Made by a program: the position numbers and the translations under genes. Positions 43,428-52,401 of a stretch of DNA of 64,000 nucleotides are shown one piece after another (positions within the stretch are counted from its first letter, which is position 1; each line of letters starts with the position of its first letter). The notes below the pieces were generated by a model, which saw only the letters and a list, made by a program, of their open reading frames with translations, was not told the origin of the DNA and searched no databases. The stretch is from Flagellimonas nanhaiensis (GTDB lineage: Bacteria > Bacteroidota > Bacteroidia > Flavobacteriales > Flavobacteriaceae): the NCBI RefSeq assembly GCF_003382275.1, contig NZ_QTJX01000005.1, forward strand, positions 124,001 through 188,000. Reading direction: 5' to 3'.

Positions 43428-43457
43428 TTTGATTAAAAAAATAAATATATACATTTG
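43428..43457 (+). promoter_or_regulatory. Promoter of the tRNA-tuf-rpoBC block
   Basis: TTTG (43428-43431), 18-nt spacer, TACATTTG (43450-43457), 50 bp upstream of tRNA-Thr. Confidence 0.85.
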
Positions 43458-43458
43458 C

Positions 43459-43486
43459 AGTCCGTTAGAAATAGCGGACTTTTTTT
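43459..43486 (+). terminator. Start-proximal hairpin with U-tract before the tRNA array
   Basis: AGTCCGTTA-GAAA-TAGCGGACT then TTTTTT: a 9-bp stem (one G-U), GNRA-type GAAA loop and a U-tract, beginning within about 2-4 nt of the expected transcription start. It looks like an intrinsic terminator but stands in front of the operon, so it may be an attenuator, a pause signal or a 5' stabiliser. Confidence 0.7.
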
Positions 43487-43507
43487 ATGGAAAAAAGGCG
43501 GATAAAT

Positions 43508-43581
43508 GCCGATATAGCTCAGCTGGCTAGAGCAGCTGATTTGTAATCAGCAGGTCGTGGGTTCGAGTCCCTCTATCGGCT
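43508..43581 (+). tRNA. tRNA-Thr (anticodon TGT)
   Basis: Cloverleaf with acceptor GCCGATA/TATCGGC, anticodon stem GCTGA/TCAGC enclosing loop TTTGTAA, T loop TTCGAGT, discriminator T. CCA is not encoded. Confidence 0.97.
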
Positions 43582-43604
43582 CGTAAGTTACTGAAAATAA
43601 GGCG

Positions 43605-43687
43605 GGGGAGATACTCAAGCGGCCAACGAGGACAGACTGTAAATCTGTTGGTTTTTACCTTCGCAGGTTCGAATCCTGCTCTCCCCA
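43605..43687 (+). tRNA. tRNA-Tyr (anticodon GTA)
   Basis: Acceptor GGGGAGA/TCTCCCC, anticodon loop CTGTAAA, long variable arm as expected for bacterial tRNA-Tyr, T loop TTCGAAT, discriminator A. CCA not encoded. Confidence 0.97.
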
Positions 43688-43764
43688 CTAAAGTTGTTCC
43701 AAGAACAACGAGAACTGGGAAGTTTTTTGAAATATTGATTTTTTGGGCAAGGCCCAAAGTAAAT

Positions 43765-43837
43765 GCGGGAGTAGCTCAGTTGGTAGAGCGTCAGCCTTCC
43801 AAGCTGAATGTCGCCGGTTCGAACCCGGTCTCCCGCT
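43765..43837 (+). tRNA. tRNA-Gly (anticodon TCC)
   Basis: Acceptor GCGGGAG/CTCCCGC, anticodon loop CTTCCAA, T loop TTCGAAC, discriminator T. CCA not encoded. Confidence 0.97.
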
Positions 43838-43858
43838 CTAGATTAAGACTATAATGTC

Positions 43859-43878
43859 ATTCCTGCGAAGGCAGGAAT
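43859..43878. repeat. 20-bp palindrome between tRNA-Gly and tRNA-Thr
   Basis: ATTCCTGCGAAGGCAGGAAT, preceded by GTC (GTCATTCC...). Core layout TTCC-GC-GAAG-GC-GGAA is like the two palindromes flanking the GIY-YIG gene. Confidence 0.85.
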
Positions 43879-43923
43879 CTCTTCCTTTAAAGGATTTTAG
43901 AGGTAGTTGATTCAACACTTTAC

Positions 43924-43995
43924 GCCGGTGTAGCTCAGGGGTAGAGCGTTTCCTTGGTAAGGAAGAGGTCACGGGTTCAAATCCCGTCATTGGCT
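43924..43995 (+). tRNA. tRNA-Thr (anticodon GGT)
   Basis: Acceptor GCCGGTG/CATTGGC (two G-U pairs), anticodon loop TTGGTAA, T loop TTCAAAT, discriminator T. 47 bp upstream of tuf. Confidence 0.96.
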
Positions 43996-44042
43996 CAAAA
44001 CGATTTGTACACTAATATAAACTAAGATTAAAATTATTTAAA

Positions 44043-45230
44043 ATGGCAAAGGAAACTTTTGATCGTTCCAAACCGCACTTAAATATTGGTACTATTGGAC
44101 ACGTGGATCACGGTAAAACTACATTGACCGCTGCTATTACTACCGTATTGGCTAATGCGGGGTTGTCAGAGCTTAGAAGCTTTGATTCTATCGATAATGC
44201 TCCTGAAGAAAAAGAAAGGGGTATTACAATTAACACGTCTCACGTTGAGTATCAAACTGAAAACCGTCACTACGCACACGTTGACTGTCCAGGTCACGCG
44301 GATTACGTAAAGAACATGGTTACTGGTGCTGCTCAAATGGACGGTGCTATCTTGGTTGTTGCTGCAACTGATGGACCTATGCCACAGACTCGTGAGCACA
44401 TCCTTCTTGGACGTCAGGTAGGTATTCCACGTATCGTTGTTTTCTTGAACAAAGTTGACATGGTGGATGATGAAGAGCTATTGGAGCTTGTTGAGATGGA
44501 AGTAAGAGAATTGCTTTCTTTCTATGAGTATGATGGTGACAACGGACCTGTTATCTCTGGTTCTGCCCTTGGAGCACTTAACGGTGAGCAAAAATGGGTT
44601 GATACTGTGATGGAGTTGATGAAGGCAGTTGATGAGTGGATTGAGCTTCCAAAAAGAGATGTTGATAAAGACTTCTTGATGCCTGTTGAGGACGTATTCA
44701 CCATTACTGGTCGTGGTACTGTTGCAACTGGTCGTATCGAAACCGGTGTTGCCAATACAGGTGATGCTGTTGATATCATTGGTATGGGTGCTGAAAAGCT
44801 TGCTTCCACAATTACTGGGGTAGAGATGTTCCGTAAGATTTTGGATAGGGGTGAAGCTGGTGATAACGTTGGTATCCTTTTGAGAGGTATTGAAAAATCC
44901 GATATCAAAAGAGGTATGGTAATCTGTAAGCCAGGTTCTGTTAAGCCGCATGCTAAGTTCAAAGCTGAGGTTTATATCCTTAAGAAAGAAGAAGGTGGTC
45001 GTCACACACCATTCCACAACAACTACCGTCCACAGTTCTACGTACGTACAACTGACGTAACAGGTAACATTAACTTGCCTGATGGTGTTGAAATGGTAAT
45101 GCCAGGTGATAACTTGACCATTACAGTTGATTTGATCCAGCCAATCGCATTGAGCGAAGGTCTACGTTTCGCTATCCGTGAAGGTGGTAGAACAGTAGGT
45201 GCAGGTCAGGTTACTGAGATTTTGGATTAA
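44043..45230 (+). CDS. tuf: Elongation factor Tu
   Basis: GTPase that delivers aminoacyl-tRNA to the ribosome. 395 residues: [14 protein letters not shown] (G1), [12 protein letters not shown] (G2), [12 protein letters not shown] (G3), NKVDMVDD (G4), [10 protein letters not shown] (G5), then beta-barrel domains 2 and 3 ending in [14 protein letters not shown]. Codon use is strongly biased, as expected of a highly expressed gene. Part of the tRNA-tuf-tRNA-secE block; only one tuf copy is visible here. Confidence 0.99.
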   Translation: MAKETFDRSKPHLNIGTIGHVDHGKTTLTAAITTVLANAGLSELRSFDSIDNAPEEKERGITINTSHVEYQTENRHYAHVDCPGHADYVKNMVTGAAQMDGAILVVAATDGPMPQTREHILLGRQVGIPRIVVFLNKVDMVDDEELLELVEMEVRELLSFYEYDGDNGPVISGSALGALNGEQKWVDTVMELMKAVDEWIELPKRDVDKDFLMPVEDVFTITGRGTVATGRIETGVANTGDAVDIIGMGAEKLASTITGVEMFRKILDRGEAGDNVGILLRGIEKSDIKRGMVICKPGSVKPHAKFKAEVYILKKEEGGRHTPFHNNYRPQFYVRTTDVTGNINLPDGVEMVMPGDNLTITVDLIQPIALSEGLRFAIREGGRTVGAGQVTEILD

Positions 45231-45247
45231 TTCATTTTACAATAAGT

Positions 45248-45296
45248 ATTACGCTAAAGGGTGTCCCGGATTTCTCGGGATACCTTTCAGTGTAAT
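45248..45296 (+). other. Long hairpin between tuf and tRNA-Trp
   Basis: Arms 45248-45268 and 45276-45296 pair over 21 positions with three G-U wobbles and one A-C mismatch, loop of 7 nt. No T-tract follows, so it is more likely an RNA-processing or mRNA-stabilising element than a terminator. Confidence 0.75.
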
Positions 45297-45301
45297 TATA
45301 A

Positions 45302-45374
45302 ACGGGTGTAGCTCAGTTGGTAGAGCACTGGTCTCCAAAACCAGGTGTCGGGAGTTCGAGTCTCTCCTCCCGTG
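45302..45374 (+). tRNA. tRNA-Trp (anticodon CCA)
   Basis: Anticodon stem CTGGT/ACCAG with loop CTCCAAA, T loop TTCGAGT, discriminator G. Acceptor strands ACGGGTG and CTCCCGT pair except for a T-T opposition at 6:67. Lies between tuf and secE. It is the tRNA whose charging the trp attenuator would read. Confidence 0.95.
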
Positions 45375-45395
45375 CTAGAAAATACAGTAAAAATT

Positions 45396-45584
45396 ATGAT
45401 CACTTACATTAAGGAATCATTTGAGGAATTAAGGAATAATGTTACCTGGCTGAACAGGGAAAATGCATCTAACCTTATGGTTGTGGTTGCGGTTTTTTCC
45501 ATCTTGTTTGCTTTGGCCACTTGGGGGGTAGATTCACTTTTCAGTAAGTTGATCAGATTGTATTTCGATAATATAATAGGATAG
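45396..45584 (+). CDS. secE: Preprotein translocase subunit SecE
   Basis: 62 residues, the short single-helix type: amphipathic MITYIKESFEELRNNVTWLN followed by the membrane helix LMVVVAVFSILFALATWGVDSLF. Clamps SecY in the translocon. The ATG at 45396 is used because the upstream frame runs through tRNA-Trp. 6 bp before nusG. Confidence 0.95.
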   Translation: MITYIKESFEELRNNVTWLNRENASNLMVVVAVFSILFALATWGVDSLFSKLIRLYFDNIIG

Positions 45585-45590
45585 TTCGGT

Positions 45591-46142
45591 ATGTCTGAAG
45601 TTCTGGAAAAAAAATGGTATGTGGTAAGAGCTGTCAGTGGCCAAGAGAATAAAATCAAAGGCTACATAGAGAGTGAAGTAGAACGTGCTGGCTTTGGGGA
45701 TTATCTGGATGAGGTACTTGTGCCAACTGAAAAGGTGGTGCAGATCAGAAATGGAAAAAAAATCAGCAAAGAGCGTGTTTATTTTCCAGGATATATTATG
45801 ATCAAGGCCAATTTGGGAGGAGAGATGGTTCACATCATCAAATCCATTACCAATGTAATTGGCTTTTTGGGTGAGACCAAAGGAGGAGATCCCGTACCGC
45901 TTAGAAAAGCTGAAGTTAACCGTATGCTTGGTAAGGTGGATGAGTTGGCTGTTAATACGGACAATGTTGCGATTCCATTTGTGCTGGGTGAAACGGTGAA
46001 GGTTATTGATGGTCCTTTCAACGGCTTCAATGGAACTGTTGAAAAAATCAATGAAGAAAAGCGTAAGCTGGAGGTAATGGTAAAGATTTTCGGAAGGAAA
46101 ACCCCATTGGAACTCAGCTACATGCAAGTTGAAAAAGTATAA
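45591..46142 (+). CDS. nusG: Transcription termination/antitermination factor NusG
   Basis: 183 residues: NGN domain (KWYVVRAVSGQENKIKGYI, VYFPGYIMIKANLGGEM) and C-terminal KOW motif (GPFNGFNGTVEKINEEKRKL). Binds RNA polymerase and couples it to ribosomes or Rho. Between secE and rplK as in most bacteria; the 152-bp spacer to rplK holds an inverted repeat. Confidence 0.97.
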   Translation: MSEVLEKKWYVVRAVSGQENKIKGYIESEVERAGFGDYLDEVLVPTEKVVQIRNGKKISKERVYFPGYIMIKANLGGEMVHIIKSITNVIGFLGETKGGDPVPLRKAEVNRMLGKVDELAVNTDNVAIPFVLGETVKVIDGPFNGFNGTVEKINEEKRKLEVMVKIFGRKTPLELSYMQVEKV

Positions 46143-46143
46143 G

Positions 46144-46223
46144 TAGATATTAGAATATAGATGGGAGATGTGAGACTTTTTATTGTCAACTTCTCAAATC
46201 TAGAATCTAAAATCTCAAGACTA
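46144..46223. repeat. TGAG-type inverted repeat in the nusG-rplK spacer
   Basis: Left arm contains AGATGGGAGATGTGAGA and right arm TCTCAAATCTAGAATC then TAAAATCTCAAGACTA; reverse-complementing the right arm gives ...TAGATTTGAGA, matching the left. Related to the trpG-trpD spacer repeat. Confidence 0.7.
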
Positions 46224-46294
46224 AAAAATAGAGCTGTTACATATATAAAGTTGTGTTGCTTCCAATTAACACACTTTCATTTTAATTAAAAACA

Positions 46295-46732
46295 ATGGCA
46301 AAAGAAGTAGATAAGGTAGTTAAATTACAAGTTAGGGGAGGTGCTGCGAATCCATCGCCACCGGTTGGACCCGCCTTAGGTGCTGCTGGTGTTAACATTA
46401 TGGAGTTCTGTAAGCAGTTTAATGCTCGTACACAGGACAAACCAGGTAAAGTTTTACCTGTTGTTATCACCGTTTACAAAGACAAATCTTTCGAGTTTGT
46501 TGTAAAAACACCACCCGCGGCAGTTCAATTGTTGGAAGCAGCTAAGATTAAAAAAGGATCTGGCGAACCTAACAGGGTTAAATCTGGTTCAGTCACTTGG
46601 GATCAGGTAAAAGCAATCGCTGAAGACAAAATGGTCGATTTGAATGCATTTACCGTAGAATCTGCAATGAGTATGGTTGCAGGAACTGCACGCTCCATGG
46701 GACTCAAAGTAGCTGGAAAAAGACCTTTTTAA
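46295..46732 (+). CDS. rplK: 50S ribosomal protein uL11
   Basis: 145 residues: [35 protein letters not shown], thiostrepton-binding C-terminal domain ending [18 protein letters not shown]. Part of the GTPase-associated centre. 18 bp before rplA. Confidence 0.98.
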   Translation: MAKEVDKVVKLQVRGGAANPSPPVGPALGAAGVNIMEFCKQFNARTQDKPGKVLPVVITVYKDKSFEFVVKTPPAAVQLLEAAKIKKGSGEPNRVKSGSVTWDQVKAIAEDKMVDLNAFTVESAMSMVAGTARSMGLKVAGKRPF

Positions 46733-46750
46733 AATCTAAAGCAATTTATA

Positions 46751-47440
46751 ATGGCAAGATTGACTAAAAAGCAAAAAGAAGCTCACGCCAAGATAGACAA
46801 GAATAAACTCTATTCTTTGGATGAAGCATCAGCTTTGATAAAAGAAATAACCAATGTAAAGTTTGACGCTTCCATTGACCTTGCAGTTCGTTTAGGGGTA
46901 GACCCAAGAAAGGCAAATCAAATGGTGCGTGGCGTTGTTACCCTTCCTCATGGAACAGGTAAAGATGTTAAGGTTTTGGCATTGGTGACTCCAGACAAAG
47001 AAGCAGAAGCTAAAGAAGCTGGTGCTGATTTTGTTGGGTTGGATGAATATTTGGATAAGATCAAAGGCGGTTGGACAGATGTTGATGTTATCATCACTAT
47101 GCCAAGCGTTATGGGTAAACTAGGTCCTTTAGGTAGAGTTTTGGGACCAAGGGGATTGATGCCCAATCCAAAAACCGGTACCGTAACCATGGACGTTGCA
47201 AAAGCGGTGTCTGATGTTAAGGCCGGTAAGATTGATTTCAAAGTGGACAAAACAGGAATTGTACACGCGGCAATAGGAAAAGCTTCCTTCTCTGCAGACA
47301 AAATTGCAGGAAATGCCAAAGAGTTGTTGGATACATTGAACAAAATGAAGCCAGCAGCAGCAAAAGGTGTTTATATGAAGAGCATCTACTTGTCCAGTAC
47401 CATGAGTCCTAGTGTTCAATTAGACCCTAAAGCAGTTTAA
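46751..47440 (+). CDS. rplA: 50S ribosomal protein uL1
   Basis: 229 residues: [75 protein letters not shown]. Forms the L1 stalk and in many bacteria represses its own rplKA mRNA. 27 bp before rplJ. Confidence 0.98.
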   Translation: MARLTKKQKEAHAKIDKNKLYSLDEASALIKEITNVKFDASIDLAVRLGVDPRKANQMVRGVVTLPHGTGKDVKVLALVTPDKEAEAKEAGADFVGLDEYLDKIKGGWTDVDVIITMPSVMGKLGPLGRVLGPRGLMPNPKTGTVTMDVAKAVSDVKAGKIDFKVDKTGIVHAAIGKASFSADKIAGNAKELLDTLNKMKPAAAKGVYMKSIYLSSTMSPSVQLDPKAV

Positions 47441-47467
47441 TAACTGGTAGTTCAATAATTTATAACG

Positions 47468-47986
47468 ATGACAAGAGAAGAAAAAGCAACCGTAATAGAA
47501 GACTTGACTGCGCAGTTAGCTGAAAACACCAATATTTATTTGGCGGATATTTCAGGTTTGGATGCTGTAGACACCTCCAATTTAAGAAGAGCGTGTTTCA
47601 AGGCAAACATTAAACTTGCGGTCGTAAAGAACACCTTGCTTGCAAAAGCAATGGAAGCTTCTGATAAGGAATTTGGTGAACTTCCTGAAGTATTGAAGGG
47701 CAACACATCTTTGATGCTTTCAGAAACAGGGAACGCTCCTGCGAAACTTATCAAGAACTTTAGAAAAAAATCAGATAGACCTGTACTTAAAGGTGCTTTC
47801 ATTGAGGAAGCCATTTATGTAGGGGACGAAAACCTTGAGGCACTTGTTAATATCAAGTCCAAAGAAGAGGTTATTGGAGATATTATCGGACTGTTGCAAT
47901 CACCAGCCAAGAATGTTATTTCTGGGCTTAAATCTGGTGGTGGTAAACTGGCCGGAATCCTCAAGACATTATCTGAGAAAGAATAA
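47468..47986 (+). CDS. rplJ: 50S ribosomal protein uL10
   Basis: 172 residues: REEKATVIEDLTAQLAENTN, DTSNLRRACFKANIKLAVVKNTL-type core, KGNTSLMLSETGNAPAKLIK, C-terminal helix that anchors L7/L12. 55 bp before rplL. Confidence 0.97.
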   Translation: MTREEKATVIEDLTAQLAENTNIYLADISGLDAVDTSNLRRACFKANIKLAVVKNTLLAKAMEASDKEFGELPEVLKGNTSLMLSETGNAPAKLIKNFRKKSDRPVLKGAFIEEAIYVGDENLEALVNIKSKEEVIGDIIGLLQSPAKNVISGLKSGGGKLAGILKTLSEKE

Positions 47987-48041
47987 TTCGCGCACAATAA
48001 ACTAAGTATATTTTTAAAAATTTTTATTAAACGATAGAAAA

Positions 48042-48425
48042 ATGGCAGATTTAAAAGATTTTGCAGAACAATTGGTTAACCTTACAGTAAAAGAGGTAAA
48101 TGAGTTGGCCGATATATTAAAAGAAGAATACGGTATTGAGCCTGCTGCTGCTGCAGTAGCCGTTGCTGGTGGTGCTGCCGCTGGTGGTGGTGAAGGTGAA
48201 GCTGCTGAGGAAAAATCAGAATTTGATGTAATCCTTAAAGCTGCAGGTGGTTCCAAATTGGCTGTTGTTAAACTTGTAAAAGAGTTGACCGGTCTTGGTT
48301 TGAAAGATGCTAAGGACATTGTTGACAGCGCTCCTAAAGCTGTTAAGGAAGGTGTTGCCAAAGATGAGGCAGAAGGTATCAAAAAATCATTGGAAGAAGC
48401 AGGAGCAGAAGTTGAGCTTAAATAA
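48042..48425 (+). CDS. rplL: 50S ribosomal protein bL12 (L7/L12)
   Basis: 127 residues: N-terminal dimerisation helices ([20 protein letters not shown]), Ala/Gly hinge ([19 protein letters not shown]) and the C-terminal factor-binding domain [20 protein letters not shown] to [10 protein letters not shown]. Recruits translation GTPases. Confidence 0.98.
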   Translation: MADLKDFAEQLVNLTVKEVNELADILKEEYGIEPAAAAVAVAGGAAAGGGEGEAAEEKSEFDVILKAAGGSKLAVVKLVKELTGLGLKDAKDIVDSAPKAVKEGVAKDEAEGIKKSLEEAGAEVELK

Positions 48426-48450
48426 TAGCTTTTACCATACAAATTTGGTT

Positions 48451-48480
48451 AAGGTCTTTCCATTATAGTGGTTAGGCCTT
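48451..48480 (+). other. Imperfect hairpin in the rplL-rpoB spacer
   Basis: AAGGTC pairs with GGCCTT (one T-G), then CCA with TGG across a small internal loop. Located where many bacteria have an attenuator or processing site; no T-tract. Confidence 0.4.
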
Positions 48481-48553
48481 AGCCTATTTAATAGGAGTGT
48501 ATTAAGTCGTACACCACCCACAGTAATATTTCACGATCAAAATTTGTCCATTG

Positions 48554-51500
48554 ATGTTCACAAACACTACTGAAAGAGTAAATTTCGCATCCGCTAAGAA
48601 CATACCGGAATACCCGGATTTCTTGGACATTCAGATAAAATCCTTTCAAGACTTTTTTCAGCTTGAAACCAAATCTGACGAAAGAGGAAATGAAGGTCTT
48701 TATAACACCTTCATGGAAAATTTTCCAATCACAGACACTAGAAACCAATTCGTACTAGAATTTCTAGATTATTTTATAGACCCACCCAGATATTCGATCC
48801 AAGAATGTATTGAGCGTGGTCTTACCTATAGCGTTCCGTTAAAAGCGCGGCTAAAACTATATTGTACCGATCCAGAGCACGAAGACTTTGAGACTATTGT
48901 ACAAGATGTGTACCTAGGTACCATCCCTTACATGACTCCTAGCGGTACTTTCGTTATAAACGGAGCAGAAAGGGTTGTTGTTTCACAGTTGCACAGATCT
49001 CCAGGGGTTTTCTTTGGACAATCTTTCCATGCAAACGGAACTAAGTTGTATTCAGCCAGGGTAATCCCTTTTAAAGGATCTTGGATTGAATTTGCAACAG
49101 ATATCAATGGAGTAATGTATGCTTACATTGATAGAAAGAAGAAATTACCGGTTACCACGTTGTTCCGTGCCATTGGCTTTGAAAGGGACAAGGATATTTT
49201 GGAAATCTTTGACCTTTCGGAAGAAGTAAAAGTTTCCAAGGCCGGTTTGAAAAAAGTATTGGGACGAAAACTTGCTGCAAGGGTTTTGAACACTTGGCAT
49301 GAGGATTTTGTTGATGAAGATACTGGTGAAGTGGTGTCCATCGAGCGTAATGAGATCATCCTAGATCGTGATACTGTTCTTGAAAAAGAGCACATAGATG
49401 AAATCATTGACGCAGATGTGAAAACTATTCTCCTTCACAAGGAGAACAATGCGCAGTCAGATTACGCCATTATTCACAATACACTGCAAAAAGACCCTAC
49501 CAACTCTGAAAAAGAAGCGGTAGAACATATTTACAGACAGTTGCGTAATGCCGAACCACCAGATGAAGAAACGGCTAGAGGTATTATCGACAAGTTGTTC
49601 TTCTCGGACCAACGTTATAGCCTTGGTGAAGTAGGTAGGTACCGAATGAACAAAAAATTAGGATTGGATATTGGCATGGACAAAGAAGTCCTTACCAAGG
49701 AGGATATCATCACTATCATCAAGTATTTGATTGAGTTGATCAACTCCAAAGCAGAGATTGATGATATCGATCACTTGTCCAACCGTCGTGTTAGAACTGT
49801 TGGGGAACAATTGTCTTCTCAGTTCGGTGTTGGTTTGGCCCGTATGGCACGTACCATTCGTGAGCGTATGAACGTTCGTGATAATGAGGTCTTTACCCCA
49901 ATCGATTTGATCAACGCCAAGACGTTGTCTTCGGTGATCAACTCGTTTTTTGGTACAAACCAGTTGTCTCAGTTCATGGATCAGACGAATCCATTGGCGG
50001 AGATTACACACAAAAGAAGATTGTCGGCACTGGGCCCTGGAGGTCTTTCAAGAGAAAGAGCAGGTTTCGAGGTGCGTGACGTTCACTATACCCACTACGG
50101 AAGATTGTGTCCTATTGAGACACCTGAAGGTCCAAACATTGGTTTGATTTCTTCTCTATCCGTATTCGCCAAGGTAAACCCAATGGGCTTCTTGGAAACT
50201 CCTTACCGTAAGGTGGAAAATGGTGTGGTGAATACTAAGGAATACTCCTATCTAAGTGCAGAGGAAGAAGAAGGAATGAAGATTTCCCAAGCAAACATCC
50301 CAATGGATGCAAAAGGGAAAATTGAGGATGATAAGGTAATTGCACGTGAAGAAGGCGATTTCCCGGTAGTTGATCCATCTGAGGTGAACTATACCGATGT
50401 TGCCCCTAACCAAATTGCTTCTATTTCAGCTTCCTTGATTCCTTTCTTGGAGCATGATGATGCGAACAGGGCTTTGATGGGGTCAAACATGATGCGTCAG
50501 GCAGTTCCATTATTAAAACCACAATCTCCAATTGTAGGTACAGGTTTGGAAAAGCAGGTAGCTACAGATTCTAGGGTGTTGATCAATGCAGAAGGCGATG
50601 GTGTTGTGGAGTATGTTGATGCTCAAAAAATCACTATCAAATACACTAGATCAGAAGAAGAGCGATTGGTAAGCTTTGAAGAAGATTCCAAGACCTATAA
50701 CTTGGTGAAGTTTAGAAAAACAAACCAAGGAACAAGTATCAACCTAAAACCAATTGTCAGAAAAGGAGACAAGGTTAAAAATGGTCAGGTACTTTGTGAA
50801 GGTTACGCTACTGAAAAGGGAGAACTGGCACTAGGTAGAAACATGAAAGTGGCCTTTATGCCATGGAAAGGGTACAACTTTGAGGATGCGATTGTAATTT
50901 CTGAAAAAGTAGTACGTGAGGATATTTTCACCTCCATCCACATTGATGAGTATGCCTTGGAAGTGAGGGATACCAAGTTGGGAGCTGAAGAATTGACCAA
51001 CGACATACCTAACGTTTCTGAAGAAGCAACTAGGGATTTGGACGAATACGGTATGATTCGTATTGGTGCAGAAGTTAAGCCTGGGGATATCTTGATTGGT
51101 AAGATTACTCCAAAAGGAGAATCCGATCCAACTCCAGAAGAAAAACTGCTCCGTGCCATCTTTGGTGATAAAGCAGGTGATGTAAAAGATGCTTCTCTAA
51201 AAGCATCACCTTCGTTAAGAGGTGTTGTTATCGATAAGAAATTGTTCTCACGTTCCATCAAGGACAAGAGAAAACGTTCTGAAGATAAAGAGGCCATCTC
51301 TAGGTTGGAAATGGACTATGAAGTGAAGTTCCAACAACTGAAAGATGTATTGATCGAGAAACTATTTGGTTTGATCAATGGTAAAACTTCGCAGGGTGTT
51401 ATCAACGATTTAGGTGAAGAAGTACTTCCAAAAGGAAAGAAATACACCATAAAAATGTTGAATGCTGTAGATGATTTTGCCCACTTGGTTGGGGGAAGCT

Positions 51501-52363
51501 GGACAACGGATGACACTACCAATGCATTGGTAGCTGATTTGTTGCACAACTACAAAATCAAATTGAACGATATTCAGGGTAACCTTAGAAGGGATAAGTT
51601 CACTATCTCCGTAGGAGATGAACTGCCTGCAGGTATCATGAAATTGGCTAAGGTGTACATCGCCAAAAAGCGTAAGCTAAAAGTTGGTGATAAAATGGCG
51701 GGTCGTCACGGAAACAAAGGTATTGTGGCCCGAATCGTTCGTCAAGAGGATATGCCTTTCTTGGAAGACGGAACACCTGTTGATATTGTATTGAACCCAC
51801 TTGGAGTACCTTCCCGTATGAACATTGGTCAGATTTACGAAACTGTTCTTGGTTGGGCAGGATTGAAGCTTGGCAAGAAATATGGAACTCCGATTTTCGA
51901 TGGGGCTACCTTAGATCAAATCAATGAGTACACGGACGAAGCTGGTGTACCAAGATTTGGACACACCTACCTATACGATGGAGGTACTGGTCAACGATTT
52001 GACCAAGCTGCTACCGTTGGGGTGATCTACATGTTGAAACTAGGTCACATGGTAGATGATAAAATGCACGCCAGATCTATCGGTCCATACTCGTTGATTA
52101 CACAACAACCATTGGGTGGTAAGGCCCAGTTTGGTGGTCAGCGTTTTGGAGAGATGGAGGTTTGGGCACTAGAGGCCTATGGAGCATCATCTACCCTAAG
52201 GGAAATACTTACGGTTAAGTCCGATGACGTGATCGGAAGAGCCAAGACCTATGAGTCCATCGTTAAAGGTGAGACCATGCCGGAACCTGGACTTCCAGAA
52301 TCTTTCAATGTATTGATGCACGAGCTTAAAGGATTGGGCTTGGATATCAGATTGGAAGAATAG
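48554..52363 (+). CDS. rpoB: DNA-directed RNA polymerase subunit beta
   Basis: About 1269 residues, complete. The rifampicin region reads [20 protein letters not shown] then [11 protein letters not shown] with the wild-type sensitive residues at the Asp, His and Ser positions. Other blocks: [45 protein letters not shown], and [16 protein letters not shown] near the C terminus. The ATG at 48554 is preceded by an in-frame TTG at 48551. 38 bp before rpoC. Confidence 0.99.
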   Translation: MFTNTTERVNFASAKNIPEYPDFLDIQIKSFQDFFQLETKSDERGNEGLYNTFMENFPITDTRNQFVLEFLDYFIDPPRYSIQECIERGLTYSVPLKARLKLYCTDPEHEDFETIVQDVYLGTIPYMTPSGTFVINGAERVVVSQLHRSPGVFFGQSFHANGTKLYSARVIPFKGSWIEFATDINGVMYAYIDRKKKLPVTTLFRAIGFERDKDILEIFDLSEEVKVSKAGLKKVLGRKLAARVLNTWHEDFVDEDTGEVVSIERNEIILDRDTVLEKEHIDEIIDADVKTILLHKENNAQSDYAIIHNTLQKDPTNSEKEAVEHIYRQLRNAEPPDEETARGIIDKLFFSDQRYSLGEVGRYRMNKKLGLDIGMDKEVLTKEDIITIIKYLIELINSKAEIDDIDHLSNRRVRTVGEQLSSQFGVGLARMARTIRERMNVRDNEVFTPIDLINAKTLSSVINSFFGTNQLSQFMDQTNPLAEITHKRRLSALGPGGLSRERAGFEVRDVHYTHYGRLCPIETPEGPNIGLISSLSVFAKVNPMGFLETPYRKVENGVVNTKEYSYLSAEEEEGMKISQANIPMDAKGKIEDDKVIAREEGDFPVVDPSEVNYTDVAPNQIASISASLIPFLEHDDANRALMGSNMMRQAVPLLKPQSPIVGTGLEKQVATDSRVLINAEGDGVVEYVDAQKITIKYTRSEEERLVSFEEDSKTYNLVKFRKTNQGTSINLKPIVRKGDKVKNGQVLCEGYATEKGELALGRNMKVAFMPWKGYNFEDAIVISEKVVREDIFTSIHIDEYALEVRDTKLGAEELTNDIPNVSEEATRDLDEYGMIRIGAEVKPGDILIGKITPKGESDPTPEEKLLRAIFGDKAGDVKDASLKASPSLRGVVIDKKLFSRSIKDKRKRSEDKEAISRLEMDYEVKFQQLKDVLIEKLFGLINGKTSQGVINDLGEEVLPKGKKYTIKMLNAVDDFAHLVGGSWTTDDTTNALVADLLHNYKIKLNDIQGNLRRDKFTISVGDELPAGIMKLAKVYIAKKRKLKVGDKMAGRHGNKGIVARIVRQEDMPFLEDGTPVDIVLNPLGVPSRMNIGQIYETVLGWAGLKLGKKYGTPIFDGATLDQINEYTDEAGVPRFGHTYLYDGGTGQRFDQAATVGVIYMLKLGHMVDDKMHARSIGPYSLITQQPLGGKAQFGGQRFGEMEVWALEAYGASSTLREILTVKSDDVIGRAKTYESIVKGETMPEPGLPESFNVLMHELKGLGLDIRLEE

Positions 52364-52401
52364 AACACTATAAAAATTAATAATATCATCACCATATTGT
52401 T

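Noticed and set aside
43648-43854. 68-codon ORF across tRNA-Tyr and tRNA-Gly
   Set aside because: Its residues derive from tRNA sequence; the VAQLVERQPSKLNVAGSNPV-type peptide is a well-known tRNA translation artefact.
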